Position numbers and translations under genes: made by a program. The notes below the pieces were generated by a model. That model was not told the origin of the DNA, did not search any database, and saw only the letters and a list, made by a program, of their open reading frames with translations. Positions 29,276-42,800 of a stretch of 64,000 nt of DNA are shown here, in pieces (within the stretch, counting starts at the first letter, position 1; each line of letters opens with the position of its first letter). Source of the DNA: Leptidea sinapis (taxonomy: Eukaryota; Arthropoda; Insecta; Lepidoptera; Pieridae); contig NC_066269.1 in NCBI RefSeq assembly GCF_905404315.1, forward strand, positions 16,669,304 to 16,733,303, in the 5' to 3' direction.

Positions 29276-31537
29276 AATGAGGTGTCGGGTTTTGTCAAGG
29301 CTGTCAAAATAGGTAGGTCGAGTATCGTCAAGTCAATCAGAGTCAATAGACAAAATAATTGGTTTCCTTAAAACTAGGGTCTATCCCCAATAGGGTGATG
29401 ACCGTGTCAAGCGTTGTAAACGTGACAAAAGTCACACGTCAATAAAAAATAAAATTACGCATATATTTACTTAAAACTAGGGTCTATCCCCAATAGGGTG
29501 ATGACCGTGTCAAGCGTAGTAAGAGATAAATTAACACAGTATATTTACTTAAAACTAGGATCTATCCCCAATAGGGTGATGACCGTGTCAAGCGTAGTAA
29601 GAGATAAATTAACACAGTATATTTACTTAAAACTAGGATCTATCCCCAATAGGGTGATGACCGTGTCAAGTGTAGTAAGCGGCGTGACAAAAAATCACAC
29701 GTCAATAAAAGATAAAATAACACGCTGTATTTACTTAAAACTAGGGTCTATCCCCAATAGGGCGATAGCCGCGTCATGGACAATAATTATTGGCGTAATA
29801 TACAGATTAAAATAAAAACAACAAGTATGCCTTACTCTATTCACCACCTAAAAAGATGTGAGTTGTTATGAAGAGATAACAAAAGCTTTTGAAAATGTCC
29901 ACTTATTCTCCGAGAGAAAAAAAAAAAAAAAAAAAAAAAACTAATATGCTAAAAGAATATATCTTCGTCGCTGAGCTTAATGCTGAAATTCCCGTCAAAA
30001 TCGGCTACGAAACTTCGGAGTTACTGTTGGTTCTTTACTGCTGTACTATCAGAAATTTTTCTAAGTCCAAAGGGAATTTTGGGGGTAGGGGGCTGAGACT
30101 ATACCGAAATGATCGGGGAGGGTCCAAAGGGGTTCACCTAAGTGTAGCCGTGGGGGGGGTTGATAGGGGGGGGGAGGGGTAAAATTTTGTTATTTTTGCT
30201 CTAGCACCCCTAGTTTTCGAGATATTTACAAAACAAGTTTTAGTGCGGTTGGTTTCCGAAACAGGTAATTTTGAAAAATTTTTTGTGAATTATTTTACTT
30301 AAGCAAAAATTTTGCAAAAAATATAATTAACTTTGTAATGAACCGTAGTTTCCTATCCGATGTCGAATTATGGATTTCTCTTTATATATCAGTGAATTTA
30401 ATTTTTTGAATTTAGGGGGTTGAAAACAAAAACCGCAAATAACCACAAAAAGCGCCAAAAATATGCTAAAAAATTAAATGCCGGTAATAACAGTATTTTT
30501 ATCGAATAAAGAGCAATTTTAGACACCCCTGGGCGTTGGAATTTTTAAATTCTTTTACTTTTTGTAAATTTTGAAAAATTCGAAAAAACTCAAAAAAATA
30601 TTAGGGATGTCCGAAATAAGTCGAGTTTGGGCTCTATTTACTCGCAAAAATTCGGAGAATAAGGTTCTCTAGTCAGAATCAATAAATAACTATTAAAATA
30701 TATAACTATATGTAAAAACTATTGTCCATATATAAAAGAACTTCCTGACGGGCTAGCTCTTCACAGGATGGTCCGATTTTCTTTCTGGAAACGTCAAAAT
30801 TTTTCTTGCGGCGAGATCTATCCAACGTGATATGTCAAGGTGTTCTATTCCCACGGGAACACTGACCACGTGCCACGTGGTTTCCAGAAAAATTCTCTTA
30901 AAATCACTGTGGTTGGTCGAAAAATTTCGTCCGGGGTATCAAATTGTTTGTCTTGATGAAGCCGAACGTTTGGTGATATTTAATTTGTAGGTCGTCGCTT
31001 TGGTTTTCGAGAAAAATCGATTAACAGTTATTTATTGAGGTTATTTCTGGTTTTTTCCATATAAAACCTTTTCCACCAGTCCGATTTTGGAAAACGATAT
31101 GTTGTTTTCTTTGTCTTGGCACGGTGTGTCTGATGGTGTATCGCACTTGTAGCGATAATGATGTTTTTGGGCAACACGTGCCACGTGTAAATTCACTTTT
31201 TTTTTTTTTTCCCTGATTTTTCCTGAACGCCTGATCGGAAAAATCTCGAAAAAGGCTGGGAATGTACAGCACGTCACGGCGCAACAGATGCCACCCAAAA
31301 AGGTATGGGGTACCGCTTTACTTTAGTCGGCGTACGCACTTCTTTTAAATTTTTCTTCCAAAAACACTGTTTTTTGCAAATTTTTATCGATATTGATATC
31401 GTTGAATTCGTCGTCGCAAGGCGCATCCAACGATATGTCACAACGCTGTGCACTTCACAAATTTTCCACTTCTAATATTTTTCGACTGCGGAGCAACGCG
31501 ATTCTGCTGCTAACTCGTCCGGGTTCCGGATGCGTCT
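29276..31537 (-). promoter_or_regulatory. E4 5'UTR
   Basis: Same modules as E3: tandem repeat 29367-29779, an A-run of about 25 nt (29917-29940), the shared motif CGAGTTTGGGC (30622-30632), and CACGTG palindromes at 30866-30880 and 31175-31187. No gene is seen. Confidence 0.7.
29367..29779. repeat. Five-unit tandem repeat in E4 5'UTR
   Basis: Same units, in the same order, as 21584-21996. Confidence 0.9.
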
Positions 31538-31661
31538 GGTTAGGTTAGGTTAGGTTAGGTTAGGTTAGGTTAGGTTAGGTTAGGTTAGGTTAGGTTAGGT
31601 TAGGTTAGGTTAGGTTAGGTTAGGTTAGGTTAGGTTAGGTTAGGTTAGGTTAGGTTAGGTT

Positions 31662-31664
<3 letters not shown>
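31538..31664 (+). repeat. Telomeric (TTAGG)n tract between E4 and E5
   Basis: Uninterrupted TTAGG, two units shorter than the 23748 tract. Confidence 0.97.
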
Positions 31665-31692
<28 letters not shown>

Positions 31693-31936
31693 CCTACTCG
31701 GCCTACCCCCCGACACTCGTGGTGCGGGTCGTTGATCTATCTAATCACTCTTCTACCATTCATACTTCTCTTAATAAAACAATTTTAACCTTTATTTGTA
31801 GAATCCTTCCTACTTAAATCTAAGACTTAGGCTACTATTTACATGATATGAAACATACGCTGCATCACGCGCTCCGTGTTGCGCGCACCGCAGAACAGAG
31901 CGCCTGCACTTCACCGGCAATATTCTCGATTAATAT

Positions 31937-34900
31937 TTATGGGCGAGCGGGGTTTCGCTGTTCTGCGGGACCCGCTTCACTTTCGCTTTTGTTTATTTCT
32001 TTTACATAGCGTATTATTTTTTCACAATACTTTTCCAGATGCGATCTGTGACTGGTTAGTATTTCGGGTAACCTCTCCTGAGTAACCCTCATTCCAATCT
32101 CGTGTTCCAGATCGCACCTGGAGGATGCAAATATCGGGCAGTCAAGAAGAAGGTGCTCTACAGTCTGTTCACTGTCGTCGTCACAGATACAAGATGGATT
32201 GTTTCTGACTTTGAATCTGCATAGATAGTGTGCAAATGCTCCATGTCCAGTTAGAATCTGCACCATCTGGGGGGTGAAGCGCTTCTCCTTAAGTAATTTA
32301 TACGCTGATCTTATGTTTTTAATAAATATTTTTGTCACCTGTGCTGTTTCACCTCCCAGATAGCGCTCATTCCATGTTTTCAAAGTACTCAGTCTTTTTT
32401 GTCTTTTTATGTAGGACAACGGGTATGCTGTATATTCCATACGTGTCTTGGATTTGTCGGCCGCCTCCTTTGCTAGCATGTCTGCTCTTTCATTTCCCGG
32501 CGTGCCGATGTGTGCCTTAACCCAAAAGAGCTCTATTTGGGTATCGTTGCTCCGACATTCCTCTAATTTTCGACGAATAGCCGTCACCTGGGGGTCGAGA
32601 CATTGTCCACTCGCTATGGCCTCCAGCGATGACATTGAGTCACTATATATTTGAGTGTCACATTTTTTGTGAGTGGCATGTGTGACTGCACTTCGCAAGG
32701 CTGCTAGTTCAGCTTGGTAGACGGTACAGTATGGTGCCAGTTTTATTTTCCTACTTGTGACCTCTCTTCCGTCTTTCCATTCCGACCAAGCTGCACCCAC
32801 CCCTGTTTCAGTTTTACTTCCGTCAGTGAATATTTGTGCGCCTCCACGTCTATCTATTTCACTCGGATCGTTTGTCATCGAGTATGTCACTCGTATTTGT
32901 TTTGCCGGATGCGGGAGATCAGTGTATGGAGTGCGTTGCTCTACTTCCTCGCTCTCTATGGGAGATATACCTTTCCTCGCTGCATACACCTCCGCAGCCT
33001 CTTTGATACGTAGATCGAGGGGAAGTATTCCCGCCAGCAAGGTGGCGCCATTCAAAGAGACCGTGCGGTATGTTCTGGCGATCTTCTGTGCGAAGCTTCG
33101 TTGTATGCGGTAAAGGTGTTTTTGCATGCAAAGCTTCTTTGCAGCTGGGGCCCAAACGGCCGCGGCGTACAGCATTATGGGCTCAATAATCGCGATGTAA
33201 ATGGTCGCAATTATTTCCGAGTTGAGACCCCAGTCTATTTTTGCGGCTTTGGACACCTGTTTATATATGTTTATACACTTTTGGCATTGAGATTTTATGT
33301 GCCTATTAAAGGTAAGTCCTGCGTCAATGTATACCCCTAGTATTTTTATGTGATCCTCGATGGTGATGGGTGTTCTGTCCATAGTAAGGTGCGGAGTGTC
33401 AAACTTGAGCTTCCTAGTTACCACCATTGCTTTGGTTTTGTGGGCAGCAAATTTCAGCTTGTTTGACACTCCCCATCGATGAATACGTGCCAAGACTTTA
33501 TTTGCCTTATTCTGGACTTCCTGCCCCGTTTCCCCATCGAAGATCAGCAGGACGTCATCCGCAAAGGCTTGCACGTAATCTCCATTGCTTTCTAGGTCCT
33601 TAAGCAGTGGGTCAAGTAATAGGTTCCACATCATTGGTCCCCCGATGGACCCCTGTACACAGCCTTTTGTTGTTTTCTTCTCAACTGTTTGACCCGCGTA
33701 ATTTAATTTAATGCTTCTTCTGGTGAGGTAACTGTCCATCACTCTTCTTATGTTTAAAGGGCATTTCTCTTCGGCGAGTCGGACTCTAATCTTTGGCCAC
33801 CAGGCATTGTCAAAGGCGCCCTCTATGTCGAGTGAAACGATCGTGACTATTCTTTTTTGCTTCAGCTGTTGGCGTGTATGTTCGACTGCTGCATAGAGGG
33901 CGTCCTCGGTACTGCGTTGTGGCATGAATCCGTATTGTCACCTACTGATCCTTGGTACTAGATGCCATTTCAGAGGTCCTACGATGATTTTCTCATACAC
34001 CTTTCCCAATACAGGTAGTAGGCCAATTGGTCTGTGTGCCTTGGGATCGGTGTAGTCGGACTTTCCTGGTTTCCTGATGACTACCACAGATGCCATCTTC
34101 CATTTTTCAGGAAAGTACCCTAATTCAAGGCACTTGTTCAACAGCGCTAAATATATCTGTGGAACCGCATTTATAGCGTTCACGCATATATCGGCTGTGA
34201 AGCCATCTTCCCCGGGTGCTTTTTTCGGGTTGAAGCTGTGAGCTGCACTCAGGACTTCCGGCATGGTAATGGGTGGGTCACAGGCTAAGTTGTGGTCCTC
34301 TCCATTAACCTCTTCGGCTTTTTCCCTTACGAGCCTATGCTCATCAGTTTCCCCTTCTTCGCTGTCATCTGGAAAGAATATTTGGGCCAGTAGTTCAGCA
34401 GATTCCCTTTCGTCTCTGTATCGTCCGTCTTTTTGTAATGGCAGATCTTCTTTTCTCTTCTCTGTCTTTCTGATTATTCTGTGTATTTTATCCCACATCG
34501 ATTCTTTTTCTTGCTGGGTGCAGAATTTCTTCCAGCTTGCAGTCTGTGCGTTTCTGGCTTCCTTTTCATAATTTTCCTTCGATTCCAAATATTCTGCTAT
34601 AACTTTAGGCCTTCTACTCTCTGCTGCACATCTAATTCTTCGCTTCAATGTAGCGACTTGTTTCTTGAGTGCGCCTAGCTCTTCTGTCCACCATGCCATT
34701 TTTGGTTTTGAGTTTTTCCCTATCCTCGGTATAGCCGCTTCACACGCCTCTGTTATAATGTCTGTAAATTTTTCCACTATTTCTTCCACTTCTGTTGTAT
34801 CTTGGATGTTCTCAATATTTTCCTTTGTTATCAGTTTCTCAAAAAGTTTCTCTGTGATTTTTTCTTTAAATGTTTGCCAGTTTGCTTTCTTGGTATTATA

Positions 34901-35671
34901 TTTCCTCGTTCTTCCTAAAATTTTGGTCTTGTCTGGCTTGTTCAATTTTATTTCAAACTCAATGGCATTGTGGTCAGAAGAGGTTAAATCGGGGTTGATC
35001 TTCCAATCCTCTATGTGTGCGAGGAGGTCTTCAGTGCATAGAGTGACATCGATGTGGCTAGAGATCCTCTTTCCCAGTCTGACTGTATCGTATGTTGGGT
35101 CTTGCCCATTGTTCAGAATGTGTAGCCCAAACTGATTTATTTTGGTTTCGAGGACCTCTCCTCTTTTGTCAACTACGGAACCTCCCCACCATGGATTCTT
35201 GGCGTTCGCGTCCCCACCCAAGATCACTCTGTTTTGAAGAGTTGCCAAGATATATTCCATCCGGTCAAGGTGCGGGCTTATGTCTCTCAGGTTTGGTTCG
35301 ATGTAAAAAGAGACCACGGCAATATCCCATTTGGTCGTCTTGAGCAGCACTGGTACAATGTCAGTAGTGGTTTGTGCGGGGTATTGGGTGATATCAATAC
35401 TCTCATCAAAAACCATTATTGCCGCTCTGACGACTTCCTTTTCCGGAGGATTGTTGCATTGCACTATTCTTACCCCTCTATAATCCTTCATTTTTCCTAT
35501 CGCTCCTATATACGGCTCTTGCACTATTGCTACTGCAACGTTTTTTGAGCGGGCCTCTATTATAAGCTCGGTAGTCGCCAGTTCCTTCTTCTGCAGGTTA
35601 GCCTGAATTATTTTATAGTGTTTGTGTTGCCCAAGTGAGTTGTTAGCTGTTTCCTCCGCATGTACTGTCTC
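31937..35671 (-). pseudogene. E5 ORF2: single in-frame TGA in the RT domain
   Basis: TGA at 33938-33940 at the same codon as in E3 and E4. The predicted protein segments on either side (about 660 and 528 residues from their first usable starts) match E4 residue for residue as far as I can read. All EN, RT, RNase H and Cys/His motifs are kept. An element with this stop should make no RT unless it reads through or is helped in trans. Confidence 0.9.
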
Positions 35672-35678
35672 AGCAATA
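35668..35678 (-). promoter_or_regulatory. ORF1/ORF2 recoding junction, E5 (TATTGCTGAGA)
   Basis: Identical to E3 and E4. Confidence 0.55.
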
Positions 35679-37055
35679 GGCGACTTTACTTCTCGCCATA
35701 GTGTCCCACCTCTTTCTTATTGGGCATTCTTCGTCGAACGCTCCATGGCTTTGACGTTCAATTCCCGCTTTTTTACAGTTCAAGCAACTGGGCTTTTCCC
35801 CGGCTTTGTACTTTGGGCACTCATCCCGCATATGCCTTTCCCCACAGTGAGCGCATGCGCATGGCAGGTCAGCGTCATCCTTGCAATACTTCCGCCCATG
35901 GCCGTAGCCTAGGCACTTTGTGCATTGAATCAAGGGTGACTGATCTACCACCACCACCCTCTGCAAGTCGAGATGGATCCTTCCAGCTCGGGTGAGTACT
36001 TGCCACAATTTTGGGCTGGTTTGAAGTACTACATGATTTAGATGAGGATTTCGCGCTTTCCTTCTGTACTTGACGGCTATTTTTATGTCTTCTGGTTTCA
36101 GGTCTTTGAGAAGGTGTTTGTTTTGGGACTTAAGCGCCTCTAGGATATCTTCATCCGTATTCACCATTAAGACGTCTTTGAGTTTGAGCAACGGATCCTT
36201 GTTGCTTGCGCAGCTTACCGTTAGCCCTTCTTCTCCTCTAAGTCTTTCGGCTATTTGGTTGATCTGGTCCTTTGATGTGCTGCCCATAATAACCTTTTGG
36301 TTACTGGCTTTCCTTATTCTATCTACATTTATTCCCGTCTTTTTGGCATCTAGGGCTGTCCGTACTCTTTCCAGAATTTCCCCACTTGTCTCGCTTTTTG
36401 ATGAGGCCACAATAATCGAGTGTGTTGTCTTCCTGTCTTTCTTGTACCCTTGGTTTGTTTCTGCTTTAGCCTCTATATTGAAGTCTCCCGCTAGCGCTTT
36501 AGCGTACGTCATTTTGCCTATACCGTCTTCCATTCTTTTAATGGTTTCCGCAGTACTTTTACTTTCCTTCTCGAGGTCTTTAAGTTTCAGGTTAATGTCC
36601 TTTAGCCTATTTGTATTTTCCTCAAGAATTGCGGTTTGTTCGTCTATCTTGACCAGGAGGGGTGACGGAATGGGTGTTCTGTCCTCCGTTTGTGCTACTG
36701 CTGTTTGTTTTGGTGCTCCCTCTGATCCTTTCAAATTATTCAATTCTTCTTCACTTTCTTTGACGAGGTGATATAGGCGCCTAATGGCGGTTGTGACTCC
36801 ACTCTTGATTTCTGATTTTATATTTCTCGAATCCCCCAGATGTGCCATCGCCTTGAGGAGACAGTTTTTGGCTTCTTTTTCCCTCGATTCTTTCGACTCA
36901 GATGATTTGATTACTGTTGCTAACTCTTTACTTTTTTCGGAGTCTTGGCTTGCTGCCTGCTCCCATTCGCCTATACTACGTCTAACACCCGTAATTATTT
37001 TTATGTTATCTGATTCTGTTTTGGAGCCTTTAACCGGCGTCCTTATACCAAACAT
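35670..37055 (-). CDS. E5 ORF1: gag-like protein with three zinc knuckles
   Basis: 461 residues, same sequence as the E3 and E4 ORF1 proteins, with the RTPxK start, VRRSIGEWE block, conserved helical block and three C-terminal knuckles. Intact. Confidence 0.9.
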   Translation of the reverse strand: MFGIRTPVKGSKTESDNIKIITGVRRSIGEWEQAASQDSEKSKELATVIKSSESKESREKEAKNCLLKAMAHLGDSRNIKSEIKSGVTTAIRRLYHLVKESEEELNNLKGSEGAPKQTAVAQTEDRTPIPSPLLVKIDEQTAILEENTNRLKDINLKLKDLEKESKSTAETIKRMEDGIGKMTYAKALAGDFNIEAKAETNQGYKKDRKTTHSIIVASSKSETSGEILERVRTALDAKKTGINVDRIRKASNQKVIMGSTSKDQINQIAERLRGEEGLTVSCASNKDPLLKLKDVLMVNTDEDILEALKSQNKHLLKDLKPEDIKIAVKYRRKARNPHLNHVVLQTSPKLWQVLTRAGRIHLDLQRVVVVDQSPLIQCTKCLGYGHGRKYCKDDADLPCACAHCGERHMRDECPKYKAGEKPSCLNCKKAGIERQSHGAFDEECPIRKRWDTMARSKVAYC

Positions 37056-39317
37056 AATGAGGTGTCGGGTTTTGTCAAGGCTGTCAAAATAGGTAGGTCG
37101 AGTATCGTCAAGTCAATCAGAGTCAATAGACAAAATAATTGGTTTCCTTAAAACTAGGGTCTATCCCCAATAGGGTGATGACCGTGTCAAGCGTTGTAAA
37201 CGTGACAAAAGTCACACGTCAATAAAAAATAAAATTACGCATATATTTACTTAAAACTAGGGTCTATCCCCAATAGGGTGATGACCGTGTCAAGCGTAGT
37301 AAGAGATAAATTAACACAGTATATTTACTTAAAACTAGGATCTATCCCCAATAGGGTGATGACCGTGTCAAGCGTAGTAAGAGATAAATTAACACAGTAT
37401 ATTTACTTAAAACTAGGATCTATCCCCAATAGGGTGATGACCGTGTCAAGTGTAGTAAGCGGCGTGACAAAAAATCACACGTCAATAAAAGATAAAATAA
37501 CACGCTGTATTTACTTAAAACTAGGGTCTATCCCCAATAGGGCGATAGCCGCGTCATGGACAATAATTATTGGCGTAATATACAGATTAAAATAAAAACA
37601 ACAAGTATGCCTTACTCTATTCACCACCTAAAAAGATGTGAGTTGTTATGAAGAGATAACAAAAGCTTTTGAAAATGTCCACTTATTCTCCGAGAGAAAA
37701 AAAAAAAAAAAAAAAAAAAACTAATATGCTAAAAGAATATATCTTCGTCGCTGAGCTTAATGCTGAAATTCCCGTCAAAATCGGCTACGAAACTTCGGAG
37801 TTACTGTTGGTTCTTTACTGCTGTACTATCAGAAATTTTTCTAAGTCCAAAGGGAATTTTGGGGGTAGGGGGCTGAGACTATGCCGAAATGATCGGGGAG
37901 GGTCCAAAGGGGTTCACCTAAGTGTAGCCGTGGGGGGGTTGATAGGGGGGGGGAGGGGTAAAATTTTGTTATTTTTGCTCTAGCACCCCTAGTTTTCGAG
38001 ATATTTACAAAACAAGTTTTAGTGCGGTTGGTTTCCGAAACAGGTAATTTTGAAAAATTTTTTGTGAATTATTTTACTTAAGCAAAAATTTTGCAAAAAA
38101 TATAATTAACTTTGTAATGAACCGTAGTTTCCTATCCGATGTCGAATTATGGATTTCTCTTTATATATCAGTGAATTTAATTTTTTGAATTTAGGGGGTT
38201 GAAAACAAAAACCGCAAATAACCACAAAAAGCGCCAAAAATATGCTAAAAAATTAAATGCCGGTAATAACAGTATTTTTATCGAATAAAGAGCAATTTTA
38301 GACACCCCTGGGCGTTGGAATTTTTAAATTCTTTTACTTTTTGTAAATTTTGAAAAATTCGAAAAAACTCAAAAAAATATTAGGGATGTCCGAAATAAGT
38401 CGAGTTTGGGCTCTATTTACTCGCAAAAATTCGGAGAATAAGGTTCTCTAGTCAGAATCAATAAATAACTATTAAAATATATAACTATATGTAAAAACTA
38501 TTGTCCATATATAAAAGAACTTCCTGACGGGCTAGCTCTTCACAGGATGGTCCGATTTTCTTTCTGGAAACGTCAAAATTTTTCTTGCGGCGAGATCTAT
38601 CCAACGTGATATGTCAAGGTGTTCTATTCCCACGGGAACACTGACCACGTGCCACGTGGTTTCCAGAAAAATTCTCTTAAAATCACTGTGGTTGGTCGAA
38701 AAATTTCGTCCGGGGTATCAAATTGTTTGTCTTGATGAAGCCGAACGTTTGGTGATATTTAATTTGTAGGTCGTCGCTTTGGTTTTCGAGAAAAATCGAT
38801 TAACAGTTATTTATTGAGGTTATTTCTGGTTTTTTCCATATAAAACCTTTTCCACCAGTCCGATTTTGGAAAACGATATGTTGTTTTCTTTGTCTTGGCA
38901 CGGTGTGTCTGATGGTGTATCGCACTTGTAGCGATAATGATGTTTTTGGGCAACACGTGCCACGTGTAAATTCACTTTTTTTTTTTTTTCCCCTGATTTT
39001 TCCTGAACGCCTGATCGGAAAAATCTCGAAAAAGGCTGGGAATGTACAGCACGTCACGGCGCAACAGATGCCACCCAAAAAGGTATGGGGTACCGCTTTA
39101 CTTTAGTCGGCGTACGCACTTCTTTTAAATTTTTCTTCCAAAAACACTGTTTTTTGCAAATTTTTATCGATATTGATATCGTTGAATTCGTCGTCGCAAG
39201 GCGCATCCAACGATATGTCACAACACTGTGCACTTCACAAATTTTCCACTTCTAATATTTTTCGACTGCGGAGCAACGCGATTCTGCTGCTAACTCGTCC
39301 GGGTTCCGGATGCGACT
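37056..39317 (-). promoter_or_regulatory. E5 5'UTR
   Basis: Tandem repeat 37147-37559, A-run 37697-37720, shared motif 38401-38411, CACGTG palindromes at 38645-38659 and 38954-38966. No gene is seen. Confidence 0.7.
37147..37559. repeat. Five-unit tandem repeat in E5 5'UTR
   Basis: Same units, in the same order, as 21584-21996. Confidence 0.9.
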
Positions 39318-39346
39318 GGTTAGGTTAGGTTAGGTTAGGTTAGGTT

Positions 39347-39349
<3 letters not shown>
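39318..39349 (+). repeat. Short telomeric (TTAGG)n tract between E5 and E6
   Basis: About six TTAGG units, then the 43-nt poly-T (39350-39392) of E6. Confidence 0.95.
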
Positions 39350-39397
<48 letters not shown>

Positions 39398-39406
39398 CCT
39401 ACCTCC

Positions 39407-39427
39407 AACATAATCGGAGTCTATGTT
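39407..39427 (-). other. 3'UTR terminal hairpin, E6
   Basis: Stem AACATA (39407-39412) / TATGTT (39422-39427), 14 nt from the poly(A) tail. It is AT-rich where E1, E2 and E7 are GC-rich, but has the same overall size. Confidence 0.55.
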
Positions 39428-39811
39428 CGTCCTATTGTTCATTCATGCCAGTTCTCACTTTTATTCCTCTCGCACTTTCATTCTTCATACATGGTCTTTC
39501 TATCTTTCGTCATCATTTACTCCTTAAATGGGGATGGGTGCCCATGTCTATGTCCTATCTTATCTACTTATTTGGTTATATTGTTCTTTCTTTAATGTTT
39601 TGATTATGTTTTACTGAAAGGGGAAAAATAAAACGCTGTATATCTTTATTTACACTTTTAGTAGCCTACTATTTTACCTCTTATTACTATTAAACTTTAA
39701 TGTACTTACGGTTTATTACTTTTACTTTTACATTTTTTTTATACGTTCTAACTCGTACTATCTATGTTATGCTTAGCTCTAATATGCTACACGATATTAT
39801 GCAAGCATTAT

Positions 39812-42800
39812 TTAAATACTTTTATTTCTATTGATCACCTTTACACATATTTTTTCACAATATTGTATAAAAATGTTTCTGTTTTTTGTTTTTATAAAGG
39901 TACTAATGGAGTCGATCGTTAACTTTTCACCTAGTACTTGTTCGAGATCATATCTTTCCCGCATAAAGACCGGACATTTCAACAATATATGTGGCACCGT
40001 TTCTGCCTCGTCGGGATCACAGACACACGACGGGCTCTCCTTGCATCCAAAGCGGTTTAGGTACTGAGAAAACCCACCGTGCCCAGTCATTATTTGTGTT
40101 GTGATGTTCGTTGGCGTATGCTTTCTGATTAGTCTGTATGCCTCTACTGCATCCGGGAAAAAGATTTTAGTAATTGAGGCTGTTTCCTCGCCCTTATACC
40201 TCTGGTTCCACTCATCAAGAGTGTCTTCCCGAAGGTTACGCTTAACGCATGAGATCGGACACAGGTCGTAATCCGGCCTCCGCTTGGAATTTAAGGCCGC
40301 ATCCTTTGCCAGTTCGTCGGCTCTCTCATTCCCTGTCAAACCTGCGTGGGCTTTAATCCAGTACAAATCCACAGTTTTGCTCTGGAGGAATGCAGATCTC
40401 AAGTTTCCTCTGGCTTCTACGGCTAGGGGATGTAGAGAACCGTAACTGGCAATAGTCATGAGGGCTGCCATGGAATCACTTAGTATTCCAAATGTTTGCC
40501 CTACGGTCGACACGATCTCTCTGGTTGCCCTGCATATCGCCAGGAGCTCTGCCTGGTATACGGTGGCGTATGTTGGTAAAGCAAGCTTGAGGGTCCTGGT
40601 CTCAGTATTTCCACTCCAAAAGGATAAGGAGGCGCCAACCTTTCCCTCAATCTTACTACCATCCGTGAAGATACGAACATCATGTTCCATCTGGGCGTCA
40701 ATTTGCTCTTGGTCCTTCAGACTCTTGAGCTCCAGATCAATATGCAGGGCAGGATGCGGGGTTTCCTTGGCGGAGGCAACACGCTCTACCTCTCTGTCAC
40801 AGAGTTTGTAGTACGGTCCACCCTTTTTTATCTCATACAGAGAAGCTGCCTCACGTATTCGAAGGTCGAGTGGAAGAATCCCGGTTAACAGTAGCGCAGA
40901 ATTTAGGGAGACGGTTCGGTAAGCCTTGCACATTTTTTGAACGACTCCGCGCTGAACCGTTCCCAGCTGTTTTCTAATTCCTACCTTTTTGACTGCTGAA
41001 GCCCACACGCTGGAGGCGTACAGGATAATTGGTTCTATGGTGGCCATGTAAATTATCCTTATGACTTCGGGGTGGAGACCCCAACTAGCTTTGGCGGCTC
41101 TGGCTAATTTTTTGTACACCCCCAGGGCCTTCCTGCATACGCTGGCGACATGCGAGTTAAAGGTCAGCTTGTTATCGATGGTGACACCCAAGATTTTAAG
41201 TTCCATTACCATTGTTATGCCGATACCACACATAGTCAGTCGCGGGGTGTCATACTTAATCTTGCGGGTGAGCACCATCGCATTGGTTTTATGCGGAGCA
41301 AAACGTAGTTTGTTTCTGACACCCCATGTCTGAACGCGTTCAAGGGCGGCATTTGCGGATTTTTCTATTTCCAATGCTGTGTCACCATCGAAAACAAGCA
41401 GGACGTCGTCTGCGAAAGCCTGGCAGTAGTTTCCCCCGGACTCTAGATCCCTTAGAAGGGGATCCAGCAAGAGATTCCAGAGTATGGGACCTCCTATGGA
41501 TCCCTGGACACATCCCTTCTTTGTGGCTCTAGCATGTTCTTCACCTGCGTACCTCACCCTGACCTTTCTGTTCTCCAGATAACTGTCGATGACCCTTCTC
41601 AGATTCAATGGACAGTTTTCCTCAGCCAGTCGGACTCTTATGGCTGGCCACCATGCACTATCGAAGGCTCCCTCTATATCCAGTGATACAAGCGTTATTA
41701 TTTTCTTTTTGTCGAGCTTTGCATTTATATGTTGTATTAATGTATAGAGGGAGTCCTCGGTACTCTTCTGTGGCATGAATCCGTACTGGCGAGTACTCAT
41801 CCTAGGGATCAGGTAGAATTTGAGTCGGGCCACCAACATTTTTTCAAAAACTTTCCCAAGTATAGGCAGGAGACCAATGGGTCTGTAGGCCTTTGGCGAT
41901 GAATAATCACTCTTCCCAGGCTTCCTTAGTACAATTACTATAGCCTCCTTCCAAGCCTCAGGAAAATAATGAAGCTGCAAACATTTGTTTAGTAAAGAAA
42001 GGGTTACACCGGGCGCACTTTTAATAGCGTACGAGCAAATATCGGCTGTAAAGCCATCTGCTCCTGGGGCCTTTCTTGGATTGAAAGACCTGCAAGCTTG
42101 CAAGAGTTCGGGCGTCGTGAACGGTGGATCGCAAGTTCCATTTTGCTCGCCAAAGTTCACCAGGTCTGCCCTTCTCCTTATTTCGCGATGCTCGGTATTG
42201 TCGCAGCTCATGTCATCCTCTGGATAAAATGTTTCCGCTAGAAGCTTTACAGAGCCTTTTGCGTTCATCACTTCTCCATTTCTGACTAGCGGCAGGTCTT
42301 CCTTCCTTGTTGTTACTCGCCCTATCACTCGGTAGATGCCGTCCCAGACTCCTTCCTTATCCTGCTTAGCACAGAAGTCTTTCCAACTATCTACCTGCGC
42401 TTTGATAGCCTCACGTTCGTATTCCTCTTTTTGTTTTAGGTACTCTTCAACGACCTTCGGCCTTCGGACTGGTGCAGCACATCGAATCCTTCGCTTTTTG
42501 GTGGCGACTTCCTTTTTCAGTTTCTCTAGTTTCTCGGACCACCATGGCACTCTCAGAATCTCCGTGCACTTTCTCAAAGGCATTGATTGAGCACAAGCTT
42601 CAGTAATTAATTTGGTATATTTAGTGACGGTTAAATCTATTTGCTCTATTGTTGTGATTTTTTCTATTGTATTAATGGATAAATCGTTTTCTAGCATTAA
42701 TTGGCTAAGCTTCAAATGAAAATCACACCAATTAGCTTTGCGCGTATTAAACAATCTGGTTGTTCTTTGTATTTCCATGCCTTTGGATCTTTTCAGAAGA

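Larger units (their letters stand above)
23885..31537 (-). mobile_element. E4: TRAS-like retrotransposon, unit 2 of the array
   Basis: Same structure as E3, offset by about 7.78 kb: poly(A) 28 nt (23885-23912), 3'UTR (23913-24156), ORF2 with one TGA, intact ORF1, 5'UTR (29276-31537). It shares with E5, against E3, the longer A-run and several 5'UTR substitutions (CGCAAAAATTCGG, CTCTAGTCAG). Its private changes include 'actataccg' and 'gcgtctgg' at the 5' end. Confidence 0.93.
31665..39317 (-). mobile_element. E5: TRAS-like retrotransposon, unit 3 of the array
   Basis: Poly(A) 28 nt (31665-31692), 3'UTR (31693-31936), ORF2 with the same TGA, intact ORF1, 5'UTR (37056-39317). It is nearly identical to E4. 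The array ends here: the next TTAGG tract (39318-39349) is much shorter and is followed by a different family (E6). Confidence 0.93.
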
